Shown here: one piece after another, positions 43,401-51,218 of the stretch | Position numbering within the stretch: position 1 is the first letter of the stretch | Layout: each line of letters begins with the position of its first letter | Source: Clostridiales bacterium | GTDB taxonomy: Bacteria > Bacillota > Clostridia > Lachnospirales > JAQSXR01 | DNA: 64,000 nt | Direction: 5' to 3' | Assembly (NCBI GenBank): GCA_029256575.1 | Contig: JAQSXR010000029.1 | Location: forward strand, 1 to 64,000 | The notes under the pieces: model-generated | Told to the model about the DNA's origin: nothing | Database searches by the model: none | Seen by the model: the letters and a program-made list of their open reading frames with translations, nothing else | Made by a program: the position numbers and the translations under genes

Positions 43401-44621
43401 TTTAAATCCAAATTCACCTGTAAATTTATTATATCCGTTATCAAACCCATTGTCGTTCATTGGTTCTCCAACCGCTTTTCCTGTGCTTTCTTCTACAAGT
43501 TGTATTTTCCCTGAGATAGTATCTCTTATAACTTTATACTGTTTGATCAGATTAAATGGTGCTATTGTTGAATTTTGTGGATTAACATTTGCGTATAATT
43601 CGTAATATAGCACACCGGAATTTATCATAGAGTCTAGAATTGTATTTCCAATAACATTTGTTGGAGCTTGCCAAGTCATATCAAACTTAACCTTTTCTGG
43701 TAATGCTTGATTTGGATCTATAGATGGTACTACTGCCAAGTTATCAATACTTGTTATTCTAGGTGTTGTTGGTGGTACATTCGTATCTAATACTGGTTTA
43801 TATTCTATCGTTTGAGAATTTAATCGTTTCCCTGCAAAGTTCATTCCCAGTTGATAATACTCTGCTGTACTATCTTCTTTAAAAGGTACTGGTATGTAGA
43901 TGTCAGTATCTGTTTGATTTGAAGAATGATAATGTGTCAACCAAGTATCTTCTGGACCAAAGGTTGTCTTCTTACTCTTACTGTAATAAACCGTATATTC
44001 CGTATCTCCCGTATCCCCATTCGCATATGGATTGATAAGTAAATATGCGTCTTCAAGGCTTGCTCTATTTACAGAATATTCAACATAGGTATAACCATAA
44101 CTTCCTTCTACGGAATAAGTTGAAAATTCATACTCTGGGTCTTGGTCTAATGACATAGTAATGTTATATATTCTACTTGGACTTAGCTTGCTCCATTGTA
44201 GATATTGATCTTTATTTGGATCAGGATTTAATAACGTTGACTTATCTTGAACTATTTCAACCGTATATAAGCTTGTTATTGGATCATAATTAATTTGAGA
44301 ATTTGTATTTTTTCCTGCATCATCCCCACTATTAGGAGGATTTTTTACTGTTTGCGAAAGGTTTGTTGCGCTTCCTGATAACTCGAAACTAAAATCAGCA
44401 TAATCCTTTGACATAATATCTTCAATTTCCATTACTGCTGATAAATCTGCATTAACTAATGTCTCATACTTTCTAGTAGTTGTATTATATGCTTTTGGCT
44501 GTTTAAATTCTAAATGAATACCTGGACGTCCACCCGGTGTTTCATCCTTGTATGCTGCATCACTACTTGGCATCGTAATTGTTTTCAAATCTTCATTCGC
44601 AGGTGCTGCTGTCGCATGCAT
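40422..44621 (-). CDS. giant FN3/SLH surface protein A, main part after frameshift
   Basis: Encodes 1,399 residues with many FN3-like domains. The recurring end motif is NTNYYVAVKAIL, AIYYYYLRTSTR and SGKSYSIKVRMVD. A long beta/helix region and a degenerate SLH end follow (NQITGAIARLIGANKADDAI; AAEQLGLLATNDGYLSPTNT). The first Met (MHATAAPANEDL) is not a credible start: no ribosome site, no signal peptide. The frame stays open upstream as FRSLKALRRFEGFTARSTHW into the end of the gene at 44669. Restoring one T near 44685 joins them into a protein of about 1,618 residues. Confidence 0.75.
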   Translation of the reverse strand: MHATAAPANEDLKTITMPSSDAAYKDETPGGRPGIHLEFKQPKAYNTTTRKYETLVNADLSAVMEIEDIMSKDYADFSFELSGSATNLSQTVKNPPNSGDDAGKNTNSQINYDPITSLYTVEIVQDKSTLLNPDPNKDQYLQWSKLSPSRIYNITMSLDQDPEYEFSTYSVEGSYGYTYVEYSVNRASLEDAYLLINPYANGDTGDTEYTVYYSKSKKTTFGPEDTWLTHYHSSNQTDTDIYIPVPFKEDSTAEYYQLGMNFAGKRLNSQTIEYKPVLDTNVPPTTPRITSIDNLAVVPSIDPNQALPEKVKFDMTWQAPTNVIGNTILDSMINSGVLYYELYANVNPQNSTIAPFNLIKQYKVIRDTISGKIQLVEESTGKAVGEPMNDNGFDNGYNKFTGEFGFKNIILRDNGTWTTDAIRTFDDVTKTYDVATGTLEHIFEYPGVNYLKMQAVYVKTSDGGIAQSEKSISASISLDVIKYEIPIPSDIKYTPVVPTAKGNPVGIDLVWYPLDIESYENFMLYPLDYEIKDIKYEVYIGTDRTKMTTLETSGAAAENVELGTFTNAEGTLSDADLQKLRSGTILKTSAIHEKDKFGVINYRFMGLDPNTNYYVAVKAILNVEDSLGVLSQEESSFSELNVVVSPVNPFDEPIDTQFPLAPESFSVKFVTDSKTSTELKWEFPSELNISEKIEFELIRFKDRSIPTQLDTKAITIDNIIGQMENLVLEPIAYRLYRNASGVYMLEEYNKVLKVWAPSTAIFKVEFNVVTLIDEGLSPNAIYYYYLRTSTRNLIENNASKWFPATITTAPIQAPMNLSVPLPVPTPYIADAKHEIYLKFDAGVGFDAVLGTDYRIEIFVKGEEDSEYVQNKYLTTFLQKNRATNDAYTSMLYKISGLKSGKSYSIKVRMVDMTRNPELSPSGLWIYPTSDFSDRIVTRTDFDQDEFDKEQLNNKYLDYYDSQVNLTKNNIYWIIEDADGKYTVKYRGDHSEGQVEALRNGVLSLINKNTTTLTYYIPSQMLVSLNANNTTLDVQNALMKLNIRANTITQNTTQELKEAISLINQYNSTYDDYAIKMIITKGAYTGKINGTSPESELIDIQFKVVPINNREFLIDNILLQDLDYVNSLNRSLLITKLIQELSKGISEAALAEITKGYVEKFKTELMGRQLNTVKSHYIKETTISKIEKGMNLSWKFQPSSLDLSAYYRTGSTFTEMLLYQQSGLYSVNADKVGSYIIAGLVGSNITQYSVEVNDMISKYGLLDYFSLSELSNPSYKPNKNQITGAIARLIGANKADDAITYLKSKGIGPLNSLNLYLPLAKQNALYLMAQAYEIKKVMSLDSVYIKNYNAIKDLSSVSLEYRKKLLAAEQLGLLATNDGYLSPTNTITVKEMLDFLVNMK

Positions 44622-44668
44622 CCAATGTGTTGACCTAGCTGTAAAACCTTCAAATCTTCTTAACGCTT

Positions 44669-45277
44669 TTAATGATCTAAATGTAAACCAAACTCAATAA
44701 TTTTACCTGCCTCTACCCCTTGGGTGTAGAAATGAACTGTATTTAATTGAGGATTCCACTTTACTCTAACGTCTATGTTGTTTAGTTTAAAAGAAATACC
44801 AGAATATTTATTTGTTGATGTTTTAAGTATTTCCTTATGTATGTAATTTTCTCCACCAATATCTACTATAACAGGAGGTGTATTAATTAATACCGGTACA
44901 TTCAATGAATAATCCATTTCGTAATAGGATAAATTCACGAGATTTTGTACGAGCGAATCCCCTGTACTTTCTTTAAAAATTCCATAATCGATTCCCATTT
45001 TATCTACATCTAGTCTTATTTTTACCTTAGTTATTGTATCATCTTGAAGTCGATATACTAATTCGTAGTTACCAAATTGCAATAAGTCCCAATTCAGAAG
45101 TACTTCATCATCCCCGGCTTTATTTCCTACAATTTGGAGCAAATCATCCATGGTATCATTCTTGATCCACGATAAATTCGTACTACTAGCCGCCTGGACC
45201 ACTATGTTAGTATCCTTAATCATAAATGTATTTATAATAATTATTGCACAGAGCAATAGACTAATTTTCTTTTTCAT
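44669..45277 (-). CDS. giant FN3/SLH surface protein A, N-terminal part with signal peptide
   Basis: Encodes 202 residues from ATG 45277 behind GGAGGAATAAT: signal peptide (MKKKISLLLCAIIIINTFMI), then a beta domain (NWDLLQFGNYELVYRLQDD; VRVKWNPQLNTVHFYTQGV). It ends GKIIEFGLHLDH-stop; with one extra T the DNA reads EFGFTFRSLKALRRFEG and continues into 40422-44621. So this is the N-terminal domain and export signal of giant protein A, first gene of the three-gene SLH operon. An in-frame ATG at 45343 would precede the signal peptide. Confidence 0.7.
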   Translation of the reverse strand: MKKKISLLLCAIIIINTFMIKDTNIVVQAASSTNLSWIKNDTMDDLLQIVGNKAGDDEVLLNWDLLQFGNYELVYRLQDDTITKVKIRLDVDKMGIDYGIFKESTGDSLVQNLVNLSYYEMDYSLNVPVLINTPPVIVDIGGENYIHKEILKTSTNKYSGISFKLNNIDVRVKWNPQLNTVHFYTQGVEAGKIIEFGLHLDH

Positions 45278-45361
45278 ATTATTCCTCCAAATTGTATGCA
45301 AGATTATATGCGATTTTACCTTAGTATTCCAAAGTGTTCGCAAAGCGCAGTTCTCATATTA

Positions 45362-45387
45362 ATTGTATCGGCATTTATCTTTATTAT
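45362..45387 (-). promoter_or_regulatory. possible sigma-E-type promoter of the SLH/FN3 operon
   Basis: On the minus strand ATA, 17 bases, then GATACAAT (45362-45369) is close to the mother-cell sigma-E pattern (ATA-N16/18-CATACAAT). It lies about 85 bases before the start at 45277. Weak evidence from sequence alone; coordinates are approximate at the distal end. Confidence 0.25.
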
Positions 45388-45409
45388 ATTAACATTTATG
45401 TAGTATTTT

Positions 45410-45449
45410 GGGATGCTTTGCAACCTCTTTTTGGTGAGCAAAACATCCC
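45410..45449 (-). terminator. hairpin after the ATP-grasp pair
   Basis: GGGATG-TTTGC / GCAAA-CATCCC forms a strong stem immediately after the stop at 45454 (minus strand). There is no clear T-run, so it may act as an mRNA 3'-end stabiliser or a weak terminator between the ligase genes and the SLH operon. Confidence 0.5.
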
Positions 45450-45453
45450 TAAT

Positions 45454-46230
45454 TTATAGAGATTTCTGTATATGTTTTATATATAAATTTGTTGTATCAT
45501 TTATCCCCAAGTGGCTTAACATACGGCTTCCGACCACATCTTCGAATTCATTAAATAAAAATTCTCCAGTTTTTGAAACAATAAAATCTATTCCGCCAAA
45601 ATCAATGTGAATATTTGACAGCACCTTATCAATTATTTCCATCTCTCTTTTTGACGGATAATACACTTCTATGTTCCCGCCTTTTGTAAAATTTGAAATA
45701 ATTTGGTCCTTTTGTGGAATTCGAATTACGGAATGAACAACCTGACCATTTATAACGTAATACCTCACATCGCCAATGTTGTCATGGATATATTCTTGGT
45801 AAATAAAATCTATGCGTTTGTCCATTGGAACACGATTAGCATCTACTAATGATATATCTTGTCCACCATGTCCGAAGTTAGGTTTTCTTATTAACTTGCT
45901 TGGCAATTCATTGTTTTCATCTTCCAGATATATTTTTGCATGATGTATCCCTATCTCATCTATAAATTGATAGCCTGCAAGTTTATTATTTCCTACTAAA
46001 GTGAATTTTGAATTATTAAATACCCGAATCCCATTAAGTTCATATGTCAACGCTAATTCATAATTTCTTGATCTATTTATAACGAAATCACATTTACGTA
46101 ATCTATCTTTTCCTACGATTGAAAGTTCAAGTTTAATACCTTGGCTTAAAGCTTCTGCTATCAACCATTCAATATAGACTTTGTTTCTAGCAACATCTAT
46201 CTCATCATAAAATAATTTACCTACTAACAT
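45454..46230 (-). CDS. ATP-grasp ligase (RimK-like) 1
   Basis: A 258-residue ATP-grasp enzyme: glycine-rich nucleotide loop KPNFGHGGQDISLV, the ATP-binding strand IYQEYIHDNIGDVRYYV, and the Mg-binding end motif FLFNEFEDVVGSRML (Glu and Asn positions). These enzymes join a carboxylate to an amine through an acyl-phosphate. The N-terminal region (LFYDEIDVARNKVYIEWLIA) is typical of the short clostridial RimK-like proteins found in pairs. It begins four bases after the second ATP-grasp gene stops, so the two are one operon. Substrate unknown. Confidence 0.75.
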   Translation of the reverse strand: MLVGKLFYDEIDVARNKVYIEWLIAEALSQGIKLELSIVGKDRLRKCDFVINRSRNYELALTYELNGIRVFNNSKFTLVGNNKLAGYQFIDEIGIHHAKIYLEDENNELPSKLIRKPNFGHGGQDISLVDANRVPMDKRIDFIYQEYIHDNIGDVRYYVINGQVVHSVIRIPQKDQIISNFTKGGNIEVYYPSKREMEIIDKVLSNIHIDFGGIDFIVSKTGEFLFNEFEDVVGSRMLSHLGINDTTNLYIKHIQKSL

Positions 46231-46234
46231 CTCA

Positions 46235-47128
46235 TCACGCCCTTATTGATTTTAAAAGATATTCAAGAAGTCTTCTACCATAATTTATTCCCAAAGCAAT
46301 TTCAAAACTTATAAAATTAACATTGGAATTAAGTTCACACAAAACAGGTTCCCCATCTTTTCCAAATAACAAGTCTACGCCTGAGAAGGTAAGCCCTAGT
46401 GCTTTGTGCGCCTTTAAAGCAATTTCTTCTTGTTCGGGCGTTAGTTTATATGGTGTTCCAGTGCCCCCAATTGTTATATTAGCTCTAAAATCATTTGGAT
46501 TAAATCGTTGCATTGCTCCAACGATCTCATCCCCTACTATATTAACCCTAATATCTCTTCCATAGCTACTTTCGATGTATTCTTGTAAAATAAAAGGCTT
46601 TGATCCAACTTCGATTATTTTATGAGCTAAATGTTCTTTTGATTCAATTTTATATACTTGCATTCCAAAGGATCCATGTGCTTCTTTCAGAATAATTGTA
46701 TTCCCTAGTTCATCAAATACTCTATCCATATATTCACTACTTAATTTTTGTTCATAAAAAACAAAAGGACTTACTATTGTTTTAGGCAGCCTAATGCCTG
46801 CCTTAGATAATTCCATATGCATAATCGCTTTATTATCACAAACATTTATAGCCTCTGAAGAATTAAATAATAGATATCCCATTTTTTCTAGATGACACGC
46901 TAGCAAAATATCTTTATCCCAGAAAATAATGAATTCGGGCTCTGGAACTTCATATAGAAATAATAATCCCGGCTTTCCAAATTCGTCATATTTAGGTAAA
47001 ATTTCGTTATTCTTAATTAGAATAAAATCAATCCCTAAGTCTTTCCCATCCTCAGCAAGTTTGTTAACAAGATTCGTTATTTTATTAAATTTTAATGCTC
47101 CATTATAAATTATCCATGCCTTCATCAT
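46235..47128 (-). CDS. ATP-grasp ligase (RimK-like) 2
   Basis: A 297-residue ATP-grasp protein of the RimK/alpha-L-glutamate ligase type: ATP loop KEAHGSFGMQVYKIES, then LQEYIESSYGRDIRVNIVGD, and the metal site GEPVLCELNSNVNFIS. AAAGGGAT precedes ATG-ATG. RimK-like enzymes add glutamate or other amino acids to carboxyl ends of proteins or cofactors. The pairing with ATP-grasp 1 suggests sequential or heteromeric ligation of a peptide-like product. RNase H1 lies just upstream; that adjacency is probably incidental. Confidence 0.78.
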   Translation of the reverse strand: MMKAWIIYNGALKFNKITNLVNKLAEDGKDLGIDFILIKNNEILPKYDEFGKPGLLFLYEVPEPEFIIFWDKDILLACHLEKMGYLLFNSSEAINVCDNKAIMHMELSKAGIRLPKTIVSPFVFYEQKLSSEYMDRVFDELGNTIILKEAHGSFGMQVYKIESKEHLAHKIIEVGSKPFILQEYIESSYGRDIRVNIVGDEIVGAMQRFNPNDFRANITIGGTGTPYKLTPEQEEIALKAHKALGLTFSGVDLLFGKDGEPVLCELNSNVNFISFEIALGINYGRRLLEYLLKSIRA

Positions 47129-47136
47129 ATATCCCT

Positions 47137-47763
47137 TTATACAGTAGTGTTCTTAATCCCAGTTGCTACTGCTTCTTTCGCTAATCTATCTGCTTCTTCA
47201 TTAAACTCTTCGTTTGAATGGGCTTTTACTTTTACAAATGTAATGGCAATACTCGCCTTAAATTGATTCATAACCTTCACATATTTTTGAACCATTTCAT
47301 TCTTGGCTTTCCAATCACCGGTAATCCATTTTGCAATTCCTTCGTAATCATGCCTAATTTCAACTGCTTTATATTCATTCTTAATCGCCCATTTGGTTGC
47401 AAACATTGCACCTAATAATTCTCCTGCAACATTACGTATAGCAGCAGACTCTGGATCATCGCCTGCTCCAAATTCTCTGATAATCTCACCATCTGGTGTT
47501 ATTAATACACATCCAAACCCATATCTCTTAATATCATTATTATAGCTACCATCTACATAAGCAACTAATATATCATCTCTATATTCAAGTGTTGTGATAA
47601 CCTCTGGTGTAGTCACTTCTAAGAAGGCTTGTGCTTCACTTTTACTCTCAAATCCTTTATATTCAGCTCCTTTAAAGCCATAAATTGATTTTTTACATTC
47701 ATCCCAGTTATAAAATAGGCCAGTTGTAAATCCTTTTCTTACTGCATATACCTTCTTACCCAC
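47137..47763 (-). CDS. rnhA: ribonuclease H1 with hybrid-binding domain
   Basis: Cleaves RNA in RNA-DNA hybrids. The N-terminal 50 residues (KVYAVRKGFTTGLFYNWDEC) form the caulimovirus-viroplasmin-type hybrid-binding domain. The C-terminal RNase HI core keeps the acidic quartet: YVDGSY, AGELLGAM, IRHDYEGI and NEEADRLAKEA. The start is a GTG (47761-47763) behind GGGGAG. 208 residues, a normal length. Upstream gene of the ATP-grasp pair with nine-base spacing. Confidence 0.92.
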   Translation of the reverse strand: MGKKVYAVRKGFTTGLFYNWDECKKSIYGFKGAEYKGFESKSEAQAFLEVTTPEVITTLEYRDDILVAYVDGSYNNDIKRYGFGCVLITPDGEIIREFGAGDDPESAAIRNVAGELLGAMFATKWAIKNEYKAVEIRHDYEGIAKWITGDWKAKNEMVQKYVKVMNQFKASIAITFVKVKAHSNEEFNEEADRLAKEAVATGIKNTTV

Positions 47764-47873
47764 AGGTTCTCCCCTTTTCGTTTTATGATAAAACTAGAAG
47801 TTGTCTAGTTATTTTACTATGTTCTTTATTTATGTAGCATATTATATCACTACTTGTGTATTTGTACCACAAA

Positions 47874-47919
47874 AAAAGCTAGCTGATTTCACCTTGTGAA
47901 AGGTGGAAAGCTAGCTTTT
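47874..47919. terminator. strong hairpin AAAAGCTAGCT/AGCTAGCTTTT
   Basis: Eleven-base arms with an inner TTCACC/GGTGGAA stem upstream of rnhA. A-run before and T-run after allow termination in either direction; no plus-strand gene ends here, so its purpose is unclear. Confidence 0.6.
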
Positions 47920-47967
47920 ATGTAACAATAATAAAAGCCTTAAATCAAGTCTGCATATAAATGAAAC

Positions 47968-48014
47968 AAGATGAGCCAATATCAAATCCATAGGATTCAA
48001 TATTGGCTCATCTT
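47968..48014 (-). terminator. terminator of the AraC/GyrI gene
   Basis: Perfect 15-base arms AAGATGAGCCAATAT / ATATTGGCTCATCTT around a 17-base loop, 31 bases after the stop at 48045 on the minus strand. Confidence 0.65.
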
Positions 48015-48044
48015 TACAGCATCTCCAAATTATTATTAATTATT

Positions 48045-48953
48045 TTACACTTTATTTAACTGACGTACTGGCCTTCCTTCGATATATCCTCTATAACCTT
48101 GCGGTTCAAGTTGAAATCTTGGTCCATCTTCATCCGCCCACTCAAATCCATAGATTTGAGGATTATATCTTTTCATAACTTCCCAAATTTCTTCTATTGC
48201 CTCACCGAAAAATTCATCATCAAATGGTTCGCCTTGGAATACCATCATTTTACAGGCTGGAAGAGTAATTATTTCAAATCCTTCCGGTACAATTCCTGTA
48301 TACTCGCTAGGAACCTCTACCCCTTGAATATACGATGATGTATTTTCTAGAATTAACTTATTTGGTAACCACATCCCTATTGGTTCATACAAAGCTTCTT
48401 TTACACTTGTTAAGAGTGCCCAAACGTCACAACCTACTTCCTCACAATACTCAAAGTAGTGAGTTGCCTTAATCCCTCTTTTAATTATTGCTTTTCTTTC
48501 TGGTCGTTCAACCACTTGAACAAATACTGCATTACTTTGTCTATTCGTCATTGTTTTCTCTCCTTTATGCAATGTAAGGTAATAATCACGAATACGATAC
48601 GGCATAAAAAGCTGTATTGGTGGCGGATTGTTAGCATACGTCTTTGGAGACATTCCAAATTGTTTTGAAAATGCTCGTGTAAATCCCTCATGTGAGTCAA
48701 AGACAAAATCAAAAGCTACGTCAATTATTTTCGGTTTTTTATCTCTTAGTATTAATGCTGCTTTTGATAAGCGCAAAGCTCTCAGATATTCAAATGGTGT
48801 TTTATCGAGTAATTCCTTGAAAATTCTTGTCGTATGCCATTGTGAATATCCTGCAGCTTTTGCAAGTTGGTTCAGTGTTATTGGTTCATAGATATGTGCT
48901 TCTATATAATCCTGTATTCTCTGTACAGCATTTATTGCTTCCCATCGCTCCAT
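48045..48953 (-). CDS. AraC-family regulator with GyrI-like ligand domain
   Basis: A 302-residue regulator. Residues 1-105 are a two-HTH AraC domain (LNQLAKAAGYSQWHTTRIFK and EGFTRAFSKQFGMSPKTYAN). The C-terminal 160 residues form a GyrI/Rob-like small-molecule-binding domain (PACKMMVFQGEPFDDEFFGE). Such proteins respond to amphipathic drugs or peptides. The start at 48953 has AGGAGGTGAT; the in-frame ATG six codons earlier lacks one. No obvious target gene is linked. Confidence 0.9.
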   Translation of the reverse strand: MERWEAINAVQRIQDYIEAHIYEPITLNQLAKAAGYSQWHTTRIFKELLDKTPFEYLRALRLSKAALILRDKKPKIIDVAFDFVFDSHEGFTRAFSKQFGMSPKTYANNPPPIQLFMPYRIRDYYLTLHKGEKTMTNRQSNAVFVQVVERPERKAIIKRGIKATHYFEYCEEVGCDVWALLTSVKEALYEPIGMWLPNKLILENTSSYIQGVEVPSEYTGIVPEGFEIITLPACKMMVFQGEPFDDEFFGEAIEEIWEVMKRYNPQIYGFEWADEDGPRFQLEPQGYRGYIEGRPVRQLNKV

Positions 48954-48983
48954 AATATCACCTCCTACCAAAAGGATACCATC

Positions 48984-49760
48984 TTACATCTTATTATTCT
49001 TGACTTCAATTGCTATGTCTAGCTCTACTGGGCAATGATCACTTCCCATTACCTCGTTATGAATTATACTATCACTTATCTTATCTTTTAATTTATCTGA
49101 AACTATAAAATAATCAATTCGCCATCCCGCATTATTCTGTCTTGCCTTAAACATATATGACCACCATGTATAAGCCCCTGTTGTTTCTGGGTAAAGATAT
49201 CGATAAGAATCTACAAATCCACTACTCAAAAGTTCTGTCATTTTACCACGTTCTTGAATTGAAAATCCGGCACTTTTTGCATTTGACTTTGGATTCTTAA
49301 GGTCAATTTCATTATGTGCAACATTTAAATCACCACAAAGAATTACCGGTTTTTTTAACTCTAATTCCAGAAGATATGTACGAAAATCATCCTCCCACTC
49401 CATACGGTAATCTATTCTTGCTAATTCATGCTGTGCATTCGGGGTATATGCTGTTACTAGATAAAATTCGTCAAATTCCAATGTAATCGAGCGCCCTTCA
49501 TCATTATGCTTCTCTAATCCAAGATTATAAGCTACTGATAAGGGTTCTATTCTAGAATAAATGAGTGTTCCAGAATACCCCTTCTTAACTGCACTATTCC
49601 AATACTCCGTGTACCCTTCAAATTTAATTTCTGATTGTTCTGGCTGCATCTTTGTTTCCTGTATGCAGAACATATCTGCATCTACATCTTTGAAGAACAC
49701 TTCAAAGCCTTTGACCAAACAAGCTCGTAAACCATTTACATTCCATGATATTAATTTCAT
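48984..49760 (-). CDS. xth: exodeoxyribonuclease III
   Basis: AP endonuclease/3'-exonuclease of base-excision repair (258 residues). All ExoA/Xth motifs are present: SWNVNGLRA, CIQETKMQ, YSGTLIYSR, CGDLNVAHNEIDL, RIDYFIVSD and GSDHCPVEL. The start at 49760 is set by TTGGAGGATG upstream; the ATG at 49796 has no site. It sits with a 3-methyladenine glycosylase two genes away, though no shared operon is shown. Confidence 0.95.
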   Translation of the reverse strand: MKLISWNVNGLRACLVKGFEVFFKDVDADMFCIQETKMQPEQSEIKFEGYTEYWNSAVKKGYSGTLIYSRIEPLSVAYNLGLEKHNDEGRSITLEFDEFYLVTAYTPNAQHELARIDYRMEWEDDFRTYLLELELKKPVILCGDLNVAHNEIDLKNPKSNAKSAGFSIQERGKMTELLSSGFVDSYRYLYPETTGAYTWWSYMFKARQNNAGWRIDYFIVSDKLKDKISDSIIHNEVMGSDHCPVELDIAIEVKNNKM

Positions 49761-49820
49761 AATTTCATCCTCCAATCTGAAGATATATATCTTCATTAGA
49801 CAATTTTCATCTTTAACAAA

Positions 49821-51176
49821 TTACCTACTATTTCGTTTATTACTATTACTATGATAATACCATGCACCCAGTAAACATACCACCAAACATAGTGCTATAA
49901 AGATGGGTACATAAATAGGATTTGATACTATTCCACCAATTAATATAATCGCAGATCCTAGCAGTGCAAATACAGGGCAAATTACCCCTTTGAAGAAACT
50001 AGTTATAATTTTTTCTCTCTTCATTTTTAATACTTTTAAGTATAATAGCGTGTAACAAACATAACTAAATACGATAGAAATTTCGCTAACATCTCCACTG
50101 CCTAATATTTTACTTTTTTGAGCTAAGTAATTCATGAAAAGCCAAAATATAGCCACTACAAATGAAATGAAACAAGACCATAAAGACAACTGAAGTTTTG
50201 GATCAATTTTCTCTATTCTTCTTGAACCTGGTAACATATTCTTGCTAGCAAGTGCTTGTGGCATTCTTAAGCTACCTAGAGTAAGACCATTAACCACTCC
50301 TAGAATCGCTATAATTACAAATACAAGTATTATCTTAGCACCATTAGCACCCAATAAAAGATTTCCTATTTTGTCAATTGCATCATTTTTCATAGACATT
50401 ATATACTCTGCACCCAACATTTTGTTAAGACCTAAGAAATACAATACATAAACTCCTAGTACCACTAATGGTCCTATGATAAGTGCAAGCGGCATATTTT
50501 TCTTAGGGTTATCCACTTCATTCGTGATACTCGTGGCAACTATCCACCCATCAAAAGAAAAAGCAATAGGAGCAAGTGCTGCTAGCCATCCAAAACCTAC
50601 TCCACTTTTCGTTATGTGTTCAACTCCTTGCGGTATATCAACATTCGTAGGCATCCAAAAAGCGCTTATAATTGCAATACCAATAAGCGGAATAAGTTTA
50701 ATGATTGTTGATAAGTTCTGAATATAGCCTCCATATTTTAAAGATAGTGTATTTACAATATATAAGATTGTCATATATGCAAAACCAATTAGTATTTGGT
50801 TCTCAAGAGTGGAAGGGATTCCAAATAACAAACAAGTATAAACCCCTGCTACCCAAGAAACCACAGCATTAATTGTTGGAAAATATATAAATGTCTGAAA
50901 CCAACCAAACCCACTTGCTAAGCTGTTTGATATAAAATCCTCATAATACCCAACAACTCCACCATTTTTCTTTGTCCGAATAGAAAGTTCCGTTAGTGTT
51001 AAGCTACCAAATATAATACTCCATGCTCCAATACAAAAAACTAGGACTCCTAACCCTACACTTCCTCCTGTTTTAAGTAAAATTTCATCACTTTTAAAAA
51101 ATATTCCTGACCCTATAACAATACCAATAATCATAGTAATTGCAGTAAGTAATCCATAATTTTGTTTGTTTTCCAT
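49821..51176 (-). CDS. APC-family amino-acid permease
   Basis: A 451-residue transporter with about 12 membrane segments. TM1 carries the substrate-binding signature IGIVIGSGIFFKSDEILLKT (G-S-G-I-F). TM6 shows APIAFSFDGWIVATSITNEV, where Phe-Asp-Gly-Trp gates the site, as in the LAT/SteT-type exchangers. No partner subunit gene nearby. Substrate not predictable beyond an amino acid. Confidence 0.88.
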   Translation of the reverse strand: MENKQNYGLLTAITMIIGIVIGSGIFFKSDEILLKTGGSVGLGVLVFCIGAWSIIFGSLTLTELSIRTKKNGGVVGYYEDFISNSLASGFGWFQTFIYFPTINAVVSWVAGVYTCLLFGIPSTLENQILIGFAYMTILYIVNTLSLKYGGYIQNLSTIIKLIPLIGIAIISAFWMPTNVDIPQGVEHITKSGVGFGWLAALAPIAFSFDGWIVATSITNEVDNPKKNMPLALIIGPLVVLGVYVLYFLGLNKMLGAEYIMSMKNDAIDKIGNLLLGANGAKIILVFVIIAILGVVNGLTLGSLRMPQALASKNMLPGSRRIEKIDPKLQLSLWSCFISFVVAIFWLFMNYLAQKSKILGSGDVSEISIVFSYVCYTLLYLKVLKMKREKIITSFFKGVICPVFALLGSAIILIGGIVSNPIYVPIFIALCLVVCLLGAWYYHSNSNKRNSR

Positions 51177-51218
51177 GTCTATCCCCTGTTGTTTTTATAG
51201 TTTTTCCTTAATGCTACT

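Noticed and set aside
42469-43605. Plus-strand frames inside giant protein A
   Set aside because: No ribosome sites and antisense to a long, well-patterned FN3 array.
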